A DNA stretch of 62,699 nucleotides, taken from contig DWWN01000023.1 in the NCBI GenBank assembly GCA_019119685.1, positions 1 through 62,699 on the forward strand, in the 5' to 3' direction. A model generated the notes under the pieces. It made no database searches. It worked only from the letters and a program-made list of their open reading frames with translations, and was not told the origin of the DNA. The position numbers were made by a program, and so were the translations under genes. Below are positions 24,046 to 33,117 of this stretch, one piece after another. Position 1 is the stretch's first letter. Each line of letters opens with the position of its first letter. The DNA comes from Candidatus Faecalibacterium faecigallinarum (GTDB taxonomy: Bacteria; Bacillota; Clostridia; Oscillospirales; Ruminococcaceae).

Positions 24046-25320
24046 ATGAAGAAGATTTCTCGCCGTTCGTTCCTTGCGGCTACAGCCGCACTGGCGGCAG
24101 CAAGCCTGACCACCGGCTGCGGCGGTGCGAGCGATGGCAAGACCCATCTGACGTTCCAGATCTGGGACGTCGCCCAGCGCGACGGTATGCAGGCCATGTG
24201 CGACGCCTACACGGAACAGCACCCCGACGTCGTCATCGAGGTGCAGGTCACCAGCTGGGACGAGTACTGGACCAAGCTGGAAGCCGCCACCATGGCCAAA
24301 CAGGCCCCCGACATTTTCTGGATGCACACCAACGAGATCCTGAAATATGCCGACAACGACAAGCTGGTGGATTGCTCCAGCATTGTTGAAACGGACAAGT
24401 TCAGCGAGATCTCTCTGTCCAACGCCAGCGGCTCGGACGGCACGCTGTACGCCGTGCCCAAGGATAAGGACACGGTGGGCCTGGTCTACAACAAGGAAAT
24501 GTTCGACGCCGCCGGCGTCAGCTACCCCGACGAGACCTGGACCTGGGACACCCTGTGCGAAGCGTCCCAGCAGATCTACGACGCCACCGGCTTTTACGGC
24601 TACATGGCCTATGGCGACGACCAGCTGGGCTACTGGAACTTCGTCTATCAGGCAGGCGGCAGCATCCTGACCGAGGACAAGTCCCGCGCCAACTTTACCG
24701 ACCCGGCCACCAAGATGGGCATGGAGTTCTACATCAACCTGCAGAAAAACGACTGGTGCCCCACCCAGACCTACTTTGCCGAGACCGCACCCGGCACCGC
24801 CTTCTTCTCGGGCAAAGGCTCCATGTTCTTTGAAGGCAACTGGAACATTCTGTCCGAGCTGCAGAACTATCCCGACATGGTGGGCAAGTGGGACGTGGCC
24901 GTCCTGCCCAAGTGCCCCAACCCCATGAACGGCGACGGCCGGGCCACCATTTCCAACGGCCTGTCCTACGCCACCACCAAGACCAACAAGCACCTGGATG
25001 TGGTCATGGACGTGCTGAAGTTCTTCGGCAGCGAGGAGGGCCAGCGCATCCAGGGCGAGAGCGGCGCGGCGATCCCCGCTTACGAGGGCCTGGAGGACAC
25101 CTGGGTGGGCGTCTTTGACGAGTATCCCATCGACGTGACCCCCTTCATCGATATGTTTGAATACTGCATCCAGAGCGTCAACAATGCCGCCCGCCCCGAG
25201 TGGAAAACGCCGGTCAGTGACACCCTGCTGAAGATCTATACCGGCGAGCTGACCATCGACGAGGGCCTCGAGCAGATGCAGCAGATCGTCGATGAAGCCA
25301 GCGCCGAGTATTACGAATAA
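24046..25320 (+). CDS. ABC transporter sugar-binding lipoprotein (CUT1, raffinose/melibiose type)
   Basis: A 424-residue extracytoplasmic binding protein. The signal MKKISRRSFLAATAALAAASLTTGC has both a twin-arginine pattern (SRRSF) and a lipobox Cys25. The mature part has the type I carbohydrate-binding fold (LTFQIWDVAQRDGMQAMCDAY, DIFWMH, TVGLVYNKEMFDAAG). It feeds substrate to the two permeases downstream, 11 bases away. Association with GH36 and an amylosucrase-type enzyme suggests raffinose-family oligosaccharides or sucrose. Regulation is probably by the divergent AraC protein. Confidence 0.93.
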   Translation: MKKISRRSFLAATAALAAASLTTGCGGASDGKTHLTFQIWDVAQRDGMQAMCDAYTEQHPDVVIEVQVTSWDEYWTKLEAATMAKQAPDIFWMHTNEILKYADNDKLVDCSSIVETDKFSEISLSNASGSDGTLYAVPKDKDTVGLVYNKEMFDAAGVSYPDETWTWDTLCEASQQIYDATGFYGYMAYGDDQLGYWNFVYQAGGSILTEDKSRANFTDPATKMGMEFYINLQKNDWCPTQTYFAETAPGTAFFSGKGSMFFEGNWNILSELQNYPDMVGKWDVAVLPKCPNPMNGDGRATISNGLSYATTKTNKHLDVVMDVLKFFGSEEGQRIQGESGAAIPAYEGLEDTWVGVFDEYPIDVTPFIDMFEYCIQSVNNAARPEWKTPVSDTLLKIYTGELTIDEGLEQMQQIVDEASAEYYE

Positions 25321-25331
25321 GGAGGCACACC

Positions 25332-26216
25332 ATGGAAAAAACGTCCAAACTGGGCCGCGACGGCGCCTTCTGGGGCCTTGTCATGGTGGCCCCCACTGTC
25401 ATCGGCCTGATCGTGCTGAACATCTACCCGTTCATCGACACCATTTACATGAGCTTTTCCAAGTCGCTGCCCTTCGGCGAGTTTGAGTTCGAGGGTATCG
25501 CCAACTATGTGGAGATGTTCCAGAACGCCGAGTTCTGGCAGGCGACCTGGAACACCATCTTCTTCTGCATCCTGACGGTGCCTGTGGGCATCTTCCTGGC
25601 TCTGCTGGTGGCCGTTCTGCTCAACAGCAAGATCCGCGGCCGCACCACCTACCGCGCCATCTTCTTCCTGCCCATGGTCGTGGCCCCTGCCGCCGTCGCC
25701 ATGGTCTGGAAATGGATCTTCAACTCCCAGTACGGCATCATCAACCAGCTGCTGGGCGCCAACATCGGCTGGCTGACCGACAGCCAGATCGTCCTGATCA
25801 CCTGCTCGGTGGTCCAGATCTGGAGCAACATCGGCTACGACGCCGTCCTGCTGCTGGCCGGCCTGCAGAACATCTCGGTGAGCCTGTACGAGGCTGCCGA
25901 CCTGGACGGCGCTTCCAAGGTGCGCCAGTTCTTCAGCATCACCCTGCCGATGGTCTCCCCCACCCTCTTCGTCGTCCTGATCATGCGCCTGATGAGCTCG
26001 CTGAAGGTCTTTGACCTGATCTACATGATGGTCGATGACGCCAACCCCGCCCTGAACGACGCCCAGACCCTGATGAGCCTGTTCTACCGCGAGAGCTTTA
26101 TCGCCGGCGACAAGGGTTACGCCGCCGCCATCGTCGTCTGGACCGTTGTTCTGATCGGCATCGTCACCGCTATCCAGTTCATCGGCCAGAAGAAGTGGGT
26201 CAATTACGAGGTGTAA
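25332..26216 (+). CDS. ABC sugar permease, MsmF/RafF-like
   Basis: A 294-residue permease with about six membrane helices. The EAA loop (SLYEAADLDGASKVRQFFSITLP) docks on a shared ATPase. The N-terminal GRDGAFWGLVMVAPTVIGL is typical for the CUT1 MalF-like subunit. No ATP-binding subunit is encoded in this cluster, as is usual for Firmicutes that share MsmX. The start at 25332 follows AAGGAGGCACACC. It is four bases from the next permease. Confidence 0.94.
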   Translation: MEKTSKLGRDGAFWGLVMVAPTVIGLIVLNIYPFIDTIYMSFSKSLPFGEFEFEGIANYVEMFQNAEFWQATWNTIFFCILTVPVGIFLALLVAVLLNSKIRGRTTYRAIFFLPMVVAPAAVAMVWKWIFNSQYGIINQLLGANIGWLTDSQIVLITCSVVQIWSNIGYDAVLLLAGLQNISVSLYEAADLDGASKVRQFFSITLPMVSPTLFVVLIMRLMSSLKVFDLIYMMVDDANPALNDAQTLMSLFYRESFIAGDKGYAAAIVVWTVVLIGIVTAIQFIGQKKWVNYEV

Positions 26217-26219
26217 AAC

Positions 26220-27086
26220 ATGAGCACTGCAACTGCTACCGCCAATGCTCCCGCCGGGAGCATGAAAAACTCCAAGCGGATCACCAAAGGGCTGACCTAT
26301 CTGGCCCTGACCCTGGGCAGCATCATCATGATCTTCCCCTTCGTGTGGATGGTCCTGACCTGCTTCAAGACCCAGGCCGAGTCGATGGCGATCCCGCCCC
26401 AGATCCTGCCCAGCCAGTGGAACTTTGACAACTTTGTCACCGCGCTGGAAAGCCTGCCCTTCGTCAACCTGTACATCAATACGGCGCTGCTGATCGTTCT
26501 CCGCGTGCTGTGCGCCGTGGTGTTCAGCTCGATGGCCGGCTACGCCTTCGCCAAGCTGCAGTTCCCCTGCAAGAACCTGCTGTTCTCCATCATCCTGATC
26601 CAGATGATGCTGCCCAGCCAGATCTTCATTACCCCGCAGTACCTGATGCTGGCCAAAGTCGGCCTGACCAACTCCATCTTCGCGCTGGTCTTCCCCGGCA
26701 TCGTGTCGGCCTTCGGCACCTTCTTCCTGCGGCAGTCTTACCTGGCCATCCCCAATGAGATCGCCGAGGCCGCCTATCTGGACGGCTGCAACAAGTGGCA
26801 GGCCTTCTACAAAGTCATGCTGCCCCTGACCGGCTCCAGCATGGCCGCCCTGGCCATCTTCACCGCGGTGTTCGCTTACTCCGACCTGATGTGGCCCCTG
26901 ATCTGCAACACCGACCTGAACATGATGACCCTGTCCGCCGGCCTTTCGACCTTGAACGGCCAGTTCACCACCAACTTCCCCGTTCTGATGGCAGGCAGCC
27001 TGCTGGCCATGATCCCCATGGTCATCATCTACCTGATCTTCCAGAAGCAGTTCATCCAGGGCATTGCTATGACCGGCGGCAAATAA
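26220..27086 (+). CDS. ABC sugar permease, MsmG/RafG-like
   Basis: A 288-residue second permease subunit (MalG-like) with six helices. Its EAA motif is EIAEAAYLDGCNKWQAFYKV. The N-terminal ~20 residues are a disordered alanine/serine-rich tail. It forms the channel with the preceding permease. A terminator follows at 27142-27177, so expression of the glycosidases depends on read-through or their own start. Confidence 0.94.
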   Translation: MSTATATANAPAGSMKNSKRITKGLTYLALTLGSIIMIFPFVWMVLTCFKTQAESMAIPPQILPSQWNFDNFVTALESLPFVNLYINTALLIVLRVLCAVVFSSMAGYAFAKLQFPCKNLLFSIILIQMMLPSQIFITPQYLMLAKVGLTNSIFALVFPGIVSAFGTFFLRQSYLAIPNEIAEAAYLDGCNKWQAFYKVMLPLTGSSMAALAIFTAVFAYSDLMWPLICNTDLNMMTLSAGLSTLNGQFTTNFPVLMAGSLLAMIPMVIIYLIFQKQFIQGIAMTGGK

Positions 27087-27141
27087 ACCGCTGCCCCTGT
27101 CTCCCATACTGCCGCTGCTACACGCCACACGCGTTAAAAAA

Positions 27142-27177
27142 GGCGCCCGGCCCACCCAACGGCTGGGCGCCCTTTTT
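27142..27177 (+). terminator. Terminator between the transporter and the glycosidases
   Basis: GGCGCCC pairs with GGGCGCC around a 16-base loop, with A-runs before and TTTTT after. It may set a lower level of the downstream enzymes relative to the transporter. Confidence 0.7.
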
Positions 27178-27212
27178 AATCCATATCAACCTAAGATAAG
27201 GAGGATACTGCT

Positions 27213-29414
27213 ATGAGTATCCGCATCGATCGCGAAACCGGACTGATCACCCTGCACACCGCCCACACCAGCTATCAGATGTGGGCCGACACCAGAGGGG
27301 TCGTCCACCATCTGTACTATGGCCCCGCCGTGGGCGAAAGCGACCTGCGCGGCGTCGAATATTATTCCGACTGCGGCTTTTCGCCCCAGCCCGCCGGCAT
27401 GGACCGCCAGCGGGACTATTCGCTGGACACCCTCTGCCAGGAATACACCGGCAGCGGCGTCGGCGACTTCCGGATCGGCTGCCTGCGGCTGTCCGGCCCC
27501 GACGGCAGCCGGGCCGCAGACTTCCGCTTCGTGTCAGCGGAAGCCGTCCCCGGCAAGTACAGCCTGCCCGGCCTGCCCGCCGCCTACGCGGCCGAAGGCG
27601 AGTGCGAGACCCTCCGCCTCAAACTGCGGGACAGCGTCAACGGCCTGGCCGTCACGCTGCTGTACGGCGTCTTTGAGGCCGCCGACGTCATCACCCGCAG
27701 CGCCCTGTTTGAGAACGAGGGCGAGGGGACCATCCGGCTGGACAAGGCCGCTTCGGCCTGCCTGGACCTGCCCTTCGGCCCGTGGGAGCTGATCCATTTC
27801 CAGGGCCGCCACTGCATGGAGCGCCTGCCCGAGCGTGCGCCTCTGGGCCACAGCGTCCAGACTTTGCGGTCGGCCCGGGGCGCTTCCAGCCACCAGCACA
27901 ACCCCTTTGCCATCCTGGCCGCGCCGCACACCACCGAGGAAGCCGGCGACTGCCTGGGGGCCATGCTGGTCTGGTCGGGCAGCTTCAAGATCGAGTGCGA
28001 AGTCTCCCAGATGCAGTCCACCCGGCTGGTGGCCGGCGTCAGCGACGACGATTTCAGCTGGACTCTGGAGCCGGGCGGCCAGTTCGCCGCGCCGGAGGTG
28101 CTGTTCAGCTACAGCGACACCGGCCTGAGCGAGCTTTCGGCCCGCTACCACCACTTTTTGCAGCACAACATCATCCGCAGCGTCTGGCGGGACAAGCCCC
28201 GGCCCATCCTCATCAACAACTGGGAAGCCACCTATATGGACTTCGACGGCCAGCGCATCCTGGACATCGCGCGCCAGGCCAGGGAGCTGGGGGTCGAGAT
28301 GTTGGTGCTGGACGACGGCTGGTTCGGCCAGCGCAGCGACGACGCCAGCGGCCTGGGCGACTGGCAGGTGAACGAGCAGAAACTGGGCTGCACCCTCGAC
28401 GAGCTGATCGGCAAGGTGCGGGAGATGGGCCTGCTGTTCGGCCTGTGGATCGAGCCGGAAATGGTCTGCGCCAACACCGCGCTCTATGCCGCCCACCCCG
28501 ACTGGGCCCTGACCATCCCCGGCCGCGCCCCCACCACCGGCCGCAGCCAGCTGGTACTTGACCTGGGCCGGCCCGAAGTGGTAGACTATTTGTATGACAT
28601 TTTTCATCGTCTACTGGCCGGGCACGACATCGCCTACATCAAGTGGGACATGAACCGCAACATGACCGACGTATACAGCCGCGTGCTGCCCCCCGAGCGC
28701 CAGGGCGAGACGTCCTACCGCTATATGCTGGGCCTGTACGACCTGCTGGGCCGCCTGACGGCGGACTTCCCCGAGGTGCTGTTCGAGGGGTGCGCCGGCG
28801 GCGGCGGCCGGTTCGACGCGGGTATGCTCTACTACTGCCCCCAGATCTGGTGCAGCGACGATACCGACGCCATCCACCGGCTCAAGATCCAGTACGGCAC
28901 TTCCTTCGGCTACCCGCCCTGCGCCATGGGCAGCCATGTTTCCGCCTCCCCCAACCACCAGACCGGGCGCAGCACCCTGCTGTCCACCCGCGCGGTGGTG
29001 GCCATGGCCGGGGCCTTTGGCTACGAGCTGGACCTGCAAAAGCTGACCGGCGATGAAAAAGAGATGGTCAAGGCCCAGATCGTCCGCTGCAAGCAGCTGC
29101 AGCCCCTCCTGCTGGAGGGCCGGTGCGAGCGGCTGACCAACGCCGTCACCGACACCTGCTTCACGGCCTGGCAGCTCACCGCCCCCGACCGCGGCCGGGC
29201 GGTGGTCAGCGTGGTGGTGATCGACCCGCAGGCCAACCCCTGGCCCATCCACATCCGGCTGCGCGGGCTGGACCCTGACGCTTTTTACCGCGAATCTCTC
29301 ACCGAGCACGTCTACACCGGCGCGGCTTTGTGCCATGCCGGGCTGACGCTGCCCATCATGCAGGGCGATTACCCCGCCGTGCAGATCATGATCGAAAGGA
29401 CGGAATCTGTATGA
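27213..29414 (+). CDS. Alpha-galactosidase, GH36
   Basis: A 733-residue cytosolic enzyme that removes alpha-1,6-galactose from raffinose, stachyose and melibiose. An N-terminal beta-sandwich (to ~330) is followed by the barrel with VLDDGWFGQRSDD and GLWIEPEMV. The nucleophile is Asp479 in YIKWDMNRN and the acid/base is Asp549 in WCSDDTD; both spacings agree with characterised GH36 enzymes. No signal peptide is present, so sugars are cleaved after uptake. The start at 27213 follows AAGGAGGATACTGCT. The stop overlaps the next gene (ATGA). Confidence 0.95.
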   Translation: MSIRIDRETGLITLHTAHTSYQMWADTRGVVHHLYYGPAVGESDLRGVEYYSDCGFSPQPAGMDRQRDYSLDTLCQEYTGSGVGDFRIGCLRLSGPDGSRAADFRFVSAEAVPGKYSLPGLPAAYAAEGECETLRLKLRDSVNGLAVTLLYGVFEAADVITRSALFENEGEGTIRLDKAASACLDLPFGPWELIHFQGRHCMERLPERAPLGHSVQTLRSARGASSHQHNPFAILAAPHTTEEAGDCLGAMLVWSGSFKIECEVSQMQSTRLVAGVSDDDFSWTLEPGGQFAAPEVLFSYSDTGLSELSARYHHFLQHNIIRSVWRDKPRPILINNWEATYMDFDGQRILDIARQARELGVEMLVLDDGWFGQRSDDASGLGDWQVNEQKLGCTLDELIGKVREMGLLFGLWIEPEMVCANTALYAAHPDWALTIPGRAPTTGRSQLVLDLGRPEVVDYLYDIFHRLLAGHDIAYIKWDMNRNMTDVYSRVLPPERQGETSYRYMLGLYDLLGRLTADFPEVLFEGCAGGGGRFDAGMLYYCPQIWCSDDTDAIHRLKIQYGTSFGYPPCAMGSHVSASPNHQTGRSTLLSTRAVVAMAGAFGYELDLQKLTGDEKEMVKAQIVRCKQLQPLLLEGRCERLTNAVTDTCFTAWQLTAPDRGRAVVSVVVIDPQANPWPIHIRLRGLDPDAFYRESLTEHVYTGAALCHAGLTLPIMQGDYPAVQIMIERTESV

Positions 29415-31228
29415 CCCCACAGGAAGACGCTTTGTTCCATCAGCGGCTGGCCCGCCACCACGATGAACTTCGCTGGCTGTACATGGAACTGTACGACAAC
29501 GGCTCGATGTTCGCCGAGCTGTGCGACCAGATGTACCGCTACGCCGAAGCCCGCAGCGCGGCCCTGAAAGCCCGGGACGCCGCCCGCGAGGCCGACCCGC
29601 AGTGGTACAAGCACCGCGATCTGCTGGGCATGATGCTGTACATCGACAACTTTGCCGGCAACCTCAACGGGGTGCGCGGCAAGCTGGATTATCTCGAAGA
29701 AGCCGGCGTGAACTGCCTGCACCTGATGCCCTTCCTGGACACCGTCAAGGGCCGGGACGACGGCGGGTATGCGGTGGCGGATTTCCGCACCGTCCGGCCC
29801 GACCTGGGCACCATGGACGACCTGGAACAGCTGACCGCCGCCTGCCATGACAAGGGCATGAACGTCTGCATGGACTTTGTCATGAACCACACCAGCTGCG
29901 ACCACGAGTGGGCCCGCCGGGCCCTGGCCGGCGACGGCGAGTACATGAGCCGGTACTTCTTCTTCGACAACTACGACATCCCCGCCGAGTACGAAAAGAC
30001 CTGCCCCCAGGTGTTCCCCACCACGGCGCCGGGCAACTTCACCCAGCTGGCCGACGGCCGGTGGGTCATGACCACCTTCTACCCCTACCAGTGGGATTTG
30101 AACTACGCCAACCCCCGCGTGTTCAACGAGATGATGTACAACTTTTTGTACCTCGCCAACCGCGGCATGGACATCATCCGCATCGACGCGGTGCCCTATA
30201 TCTGGAAAGAGCTGGGCACCAGCTGCCGCAACCTGCCCCGGGTCCACACCATCGTGCGGATGATGCGGATGATCGGCGAGATCGTCTGCCCCAGCGTCAT
30301 CCTGCTGGGCGAAGTGGTCATGGAGCCGGTCAAGGTGGTCCCCTACTTCGGCACCGTGGACAAACCCGAGTGCCACCTTTTGTACAATGTGACCACCATG
30401 TGCACCACCTGGCACACCGTAGCCACCCGGGACACCCGCCTGCTGCGCAAACAGCTGGACAGCGTCAACAGCCTGCCCAAAGAGTATGTCTTTTTGAACT
30501 ACCTGCGCTGCCACGACGACATCGGCTGGGGCCTGGACTACGACACCCTGCGCACCTGGGGCATGGAGGAAGTGCCCCACAAGAAGTACCTGAACGCCTT
30601 CTTCCAGGGCCGTACCGAGGGCAGCGTCAGCCGGGGCGAGCTGTACAACGACGACCCCACCACCGGCGACGCCCGCTTCTGCGGCACCACCGCCAGCATG
30701 TGCGGCCTGGAAGCGGCCAAGACCCCCGAGGCCGAGGACACCGCCATCCGGTTCGATCTGTGCCTCCATGCCATGATGCTGTTCCAGTCGGGCATCCCCA
30801 TGCTGTACAGCGGGGACGAGATCGGCCAGCTGAACGACTACAGCTACAAGGACGACCCCGACAAGGCCGCCGACAGCCGCTACGTCCACCGGGGCCGCCT
30901 GCCCTGGGACCGGGCGGCCCAGCGCACCGACAGCTCCACCCCCGTCGGCCGCATCTTCGCCGGGCTGCACCAGCTGGAGACCATCCGGCGCACCCATCCC
31001 GCCTTTGAGGCGTCCGCCGCCGTCACCACCCTCGACACCGGCAGCCTGGCCGTGCTGGGCATCCGCCGTCAGGCCGGCGGCGAGGACCTGGTGGGCCTGT
31101 TCAACTTCGGCGGCGAGGCGCACACCGTCTCCCTGCCGGAAGGCGCATACGCCGACCTGCTCACCGGCACCGCCCACACCGGCACCGCCGCCCTGGAGCC
31201 CTACGGCTTCCTCTGGCTGCGCGGCTGA
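29411..31228 (+). CDS. Amylosucrase-type GH13 sucrose-active enzyme
   Basis: A 605-residue alpha-amylase-family enzyme of the amylosucrase/sucrose hydrolase subfamily (GH13_4). It has the long helical N-terminal domain (residues 1-80) seen in amylosucrases. Catalytic residues are Asp259 (nucleophile, IIRIDAVPYIWKELGTSC), Glu301 (LLGEVV) and Asp370 (CHDDIGW). Amylosucrase transfers glucose from sucrose to an alpha-glucan and releases fructose; hydrolysis is also possible. After GH36 converts raffinose to sucrose, this enzyme would process the sucrose. It overlaps the GH36 gene by 4 bases. Exact specificity cannot be read from sequence. Confidence 0.88.
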   Translation: MTPQEDALFHQRLARHHDELRWLYMELYDNGSMFAELCDQMYRYAEARSAALKARDAAREADPQWYKHRDLLGMMLYIDNFAGNLNGVRGKLDYLEEAGVNCLHLMPFLDTVKGRDDGGYAVADFRTVRPDLGTMDDLEQLTAACHDKGMNVCMDFVMNHTSCDHEWARRALAGDGEYMSRYFFFDNYDIPAEYEKTCPQVFPTTAPGNFTQLADGRWVMTTFYPYQWDLNYANPRVFNEMMYNFLYLANRGMDIIRIDAVPYIWKELGTSCRNLPRVHTIVRMMRMIGEIVCPSVILLGEVVMEPVKVVPYFGTVDKPECHLLYNVTTMCTTWHTVATRDTRLLRKQLDSVNSLPKEYVFLNYLRCHDDIGWGLDYDTLRTWGMEEVPHKKYLNAFFQGRTEGSVSRGELYNDDPTTGDARFCGTTASMCGLEAAKTPEAEDTAIRFDLCLHAMMLFQSGIPMLYSGDEIGQLNDYSYKDDPDKAADSRYVHRGRLPWDRAAQRTDSSTPVGRIFAGLHQLETIRRTHPAFEASAAVTTLDTGSLAVLGIRRQAGGEDLVGLFNFGGEAHTVSLPEGAYADLLTGTAHTGTAALEPYGFLWLRG

Positions 31229-31259
31229 GGCGCTTTCCGCCGTTCCAACAAGCACAAAA

Positions 31260-31532
31260 ACCGTCTGCCCCGCCGGGCAGGCGGTTTTAGACTGTCGAAA
31301 AAGTCCCGTCCAGCCGACATGTGCGGATGGACGGGACACATACAGGGAAATTTCGCGCAGAGAGTGTGCGAGGCCGCAAGGCCGAGTGCGCGGTTCTGCG
31401 CTAAATTTTGTCCCCAGGGGAATATTAGGGGGAAGGAATTTCTGTCCTGCACAGCAGGCAGAAATGGGTTCCCCCTAAAGCGTGGCGCTTTTGCGCCACG
31501 CTGACCGTCTGCCCCGCCGGGCAGGCGGTTTT
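31260..31532 (+). repeat. Hairpin element flanked by duplicated terminators
   Basis: An identical 29-base terminator (stem CCGTCTGCCC/GGGCAGGCGG with a T4 tail) occurs at 31260-31288 and 31504-31532. The 215 bases between them fold into four hairpins: 31303-31337 (perfect 10-bp arms GTCCCGTCCA/TGGACGGGAC), about 31348-31406, about 31426-31476 and 31479-31502 (perfect 10-bp arms). It has no coding potential. It probably arose by insertion with duplication of the terminator. The whole gene-free stretch 31229-31605 otherwise holds only the promoter of the next gene. Confidence 0.6.
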
Positions 31533-31539
31533 TGCCTGT

Positions 31540-31568
31540 TTGCGCACAGCGCCAAAACCTGCTATAAT
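31540..31568 (+). promoter_or_regulatory. Promoter of the hydrolase-acyltransferase-exporter group
   Basis: TTGCGC and TATAAT spaced by 17 bases, with AGGAGG 20-odd bases downstream. The same TTGCGC -35 box appears before the DUF4230 and DUF1846 genes. Confidence 0.65.
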
Positions 31569-31605
31569 GGAGGCCGGAATTCAAACTGGCAGGAGGTGCG
31601 CCGTC

Positions 31606-32430
31606 ATGCAAGGCAAAATCTATTCCACCCCCAAGGGGGATATCCACTACTGGACCGACTTCACCGCGCCGGACCCTCTCACCCTGGTGCTGCTGCCGGG
31701 CCTGACTGCCGACCACCGGCTGTTCGGCCTGCAGGTCAAAGCCTTTGCCGGGCGGTACCGGCTTCTGGTCTGGGACGCGCCGGGGCACGGGGCGTCCCGG
31801 CCCTTCCCGCTGGATTTCAGCCTCCGGGACCAGGCGGTCTGGCTCCACGGCATCCTGGAACAGGAGGGGGTGCGCCTCTTCTGTCTGGTGGGACAGTCCA
31901 TGGGCGGGTATGTGGCCCAGTGCTTTTTGCAGGAGTATCCCGGCGAGGCCGCCGGCTTCATCGCCATCGACTCGGCCCCGCTCAAGCGGCAGTACACCAC
32001 CCGCTGGGAGATCGCCCTGCTGCGCCACTGCGGGCTGGTCTACCGGCTTTATCCCTGGCGGGCCCTGCGGGTGGCCGGGGCCGACGGCTGTGCCGAGACC
32101 CCCTACGGCCGGGCCCTCATGCGCCGGATGATGGACAGCTACACCCCCGCGGAATACGCCGCTCTGGCGGCCCACGGCTGCCGGATGCTGGCCGATGCTC
32201 TGGAGGCAAACCTGCCCTACCGCATCGACTGCCCCGCCCTGCTGTTCTGCGGCGTCCACGACCGGGCCGCCGCCACCAAGCGGTATAACCGCGCCTGGTC
32301 CGCGGGGGAAGGGTTATCCCTGGTCTGGGTGCCCGCCGCCGGCCACAACGCCAACACCGACAACCCCGTCTACATCGACCAGCGGATCGGCTTTTTCCTG
32401 GACAAGCTGCTGGAGCCCGGGCAGGCGTAA
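31606..32430 (+). CDS. Alpha/beta hydrolase
   Basis: A 274-residue cytosolic hydrolase of the alpha/beta fold. The catalytic triad is readable: Ser98 in the nucleophile elbow VGQSMGGY, Asp219 in FCGVHDRA and His247 in AAGHNANTDNP. The oxyanion segment is LLPGLTADHRLF. Substrate is unknown; esterases, lactonases and C-C hydrolases share this layout. It starts at 31606 after AGGAGGTGCGCC. It is the first gene of a short run with a CAT-like acyltransferase and an EamA exporter. Confidence 0.85.
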   Translation: MQGKIYSTPKGDIHYWTDFTAPDPLTLVLLPGLTADHRLFGLQVKAFAGRYRLLVWDAPGHGASRPFPLDFSLRDQAVWLHGILEQEGVRLFCLVGQSMGGYVAQCFLQEYPGEAAGFIAIDSAPLKRQYTTRWEIALLRHCGLVYRLYPWRALRVAGADGCAETPYGRALMRRMMDSYTPAEYAALAAHGCRMLADALEANLPYRIDCPALLFCGVHDRAAATKRYNRAWSAGEGLSLVWVPAAGHNANTDNPVYIDQRIGFFLDKLLEPGQA

Positions 32431-32478
32431 CATACTTTCCAGAGCAGAATTTTTAGTCCAAATAATACGGAGGGAACT

Positions 32479-33117
32479 ATGGCAAGAGAGATCGACCCCG
32501 CCCAGACGCCGCGGGCGGCGGCCGCCGTCTGGATGCAGGCGCCCATGCCCATGCTGACTCTGTTCCAGACGCTGGACGTGACGCCCCTGCTGCGGCTGAG
32601 CCGCCGCCACAAACTAAAATTTCACATGCTGCTGTGCTGGTGCATCGGGCGGGCGGCGGCCCGCACCCCGGAATTTGCCCTGCTGCCGGTGGGCGGCAAG
32701 CTGATGCAGTACGACAAGCTGGCCATCAATACGGTGGTCGCCCTGGAAGGCAGCGGCATCAACACCTGCGACATCCCCGTCTCGGACAGCCTGATCCGCT
32801 TCAACCGGGACTACCTCACCCTGACTGGGCTTGTCCGCCGGACCGGCCAGGCCCATGAGCTGGGGGAGGATTACATGGTGATCGGCACCTCGGCGCTGCC
32901 CGGCCACAAGATCGACGGAGCGGTGAACATCTACGCGGGCATCTACAATAACCCCTTCCTGATCTGGGGCAGTTACCGCAGGCAGATGTTCCGGGCCAAG
33001 CTGCCCATCTCCTTCCAGTTCCATCACACCCAGATGGACGGGATGGAAGCCGCCCATTTTCTGGACCGGCTGCAGGCCGAGATCGACCGCGCGGGCGGCC
33101 AGGGAGGACTTTTATGA
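32479..33117 (+). CDS. CatA-like O-acyltransferase (chloramphenicol acetyltransferase family)
   Basis: A 212-residue protein of the trimeric CAT fold. The catalytic His183 and structural Asp187 are in FHHTQMDG, the family signature HHxxxDG. LKFHMLLCWCIGRAAARTPEFAL and DYMVIGTSALPG also match. True chloramphenicol acetyltransferases share these motifs, but many chromosomal homologues act on unknown alcohols, so resistance cannot be claimed. It overlaps the exporter gene by 4 bases (ATGA), which suggests a functional link between acylation and export. Confidence 0.82.
   Translation: MAREIDPAQTPRAAAAVWMQAPMPMLTLFQTLDVTPLLRLSRRHKLKFHMLLCWCIGRAAARTPEFALLPVGGKLMQYDKLAINTVVALEGSGINTCDIPVSDSLIRFNRDYLTLTGLVRRTGQAHELGEDYMVIGTSALPGHKIDGAVNIYAGIYNNPFLIWGSYRRQMFRAKLPISFQFHHTQMDGMEAAHFLDRLQAEIDRAGGQGGLL

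Noticed and set aside
31260-31532. CRISPR-like array
   Set aside because: Only two direct repeats, and both are terminator hairpins; spacing and structure do not fit CRISPR. No other CRISPR array was seen in the window.
32479-33117. Chloramphenicol resistance gene
   Set aside because: The family match is clear, but many CAT-like proteins act on other substrates and the context is not a resistance island.
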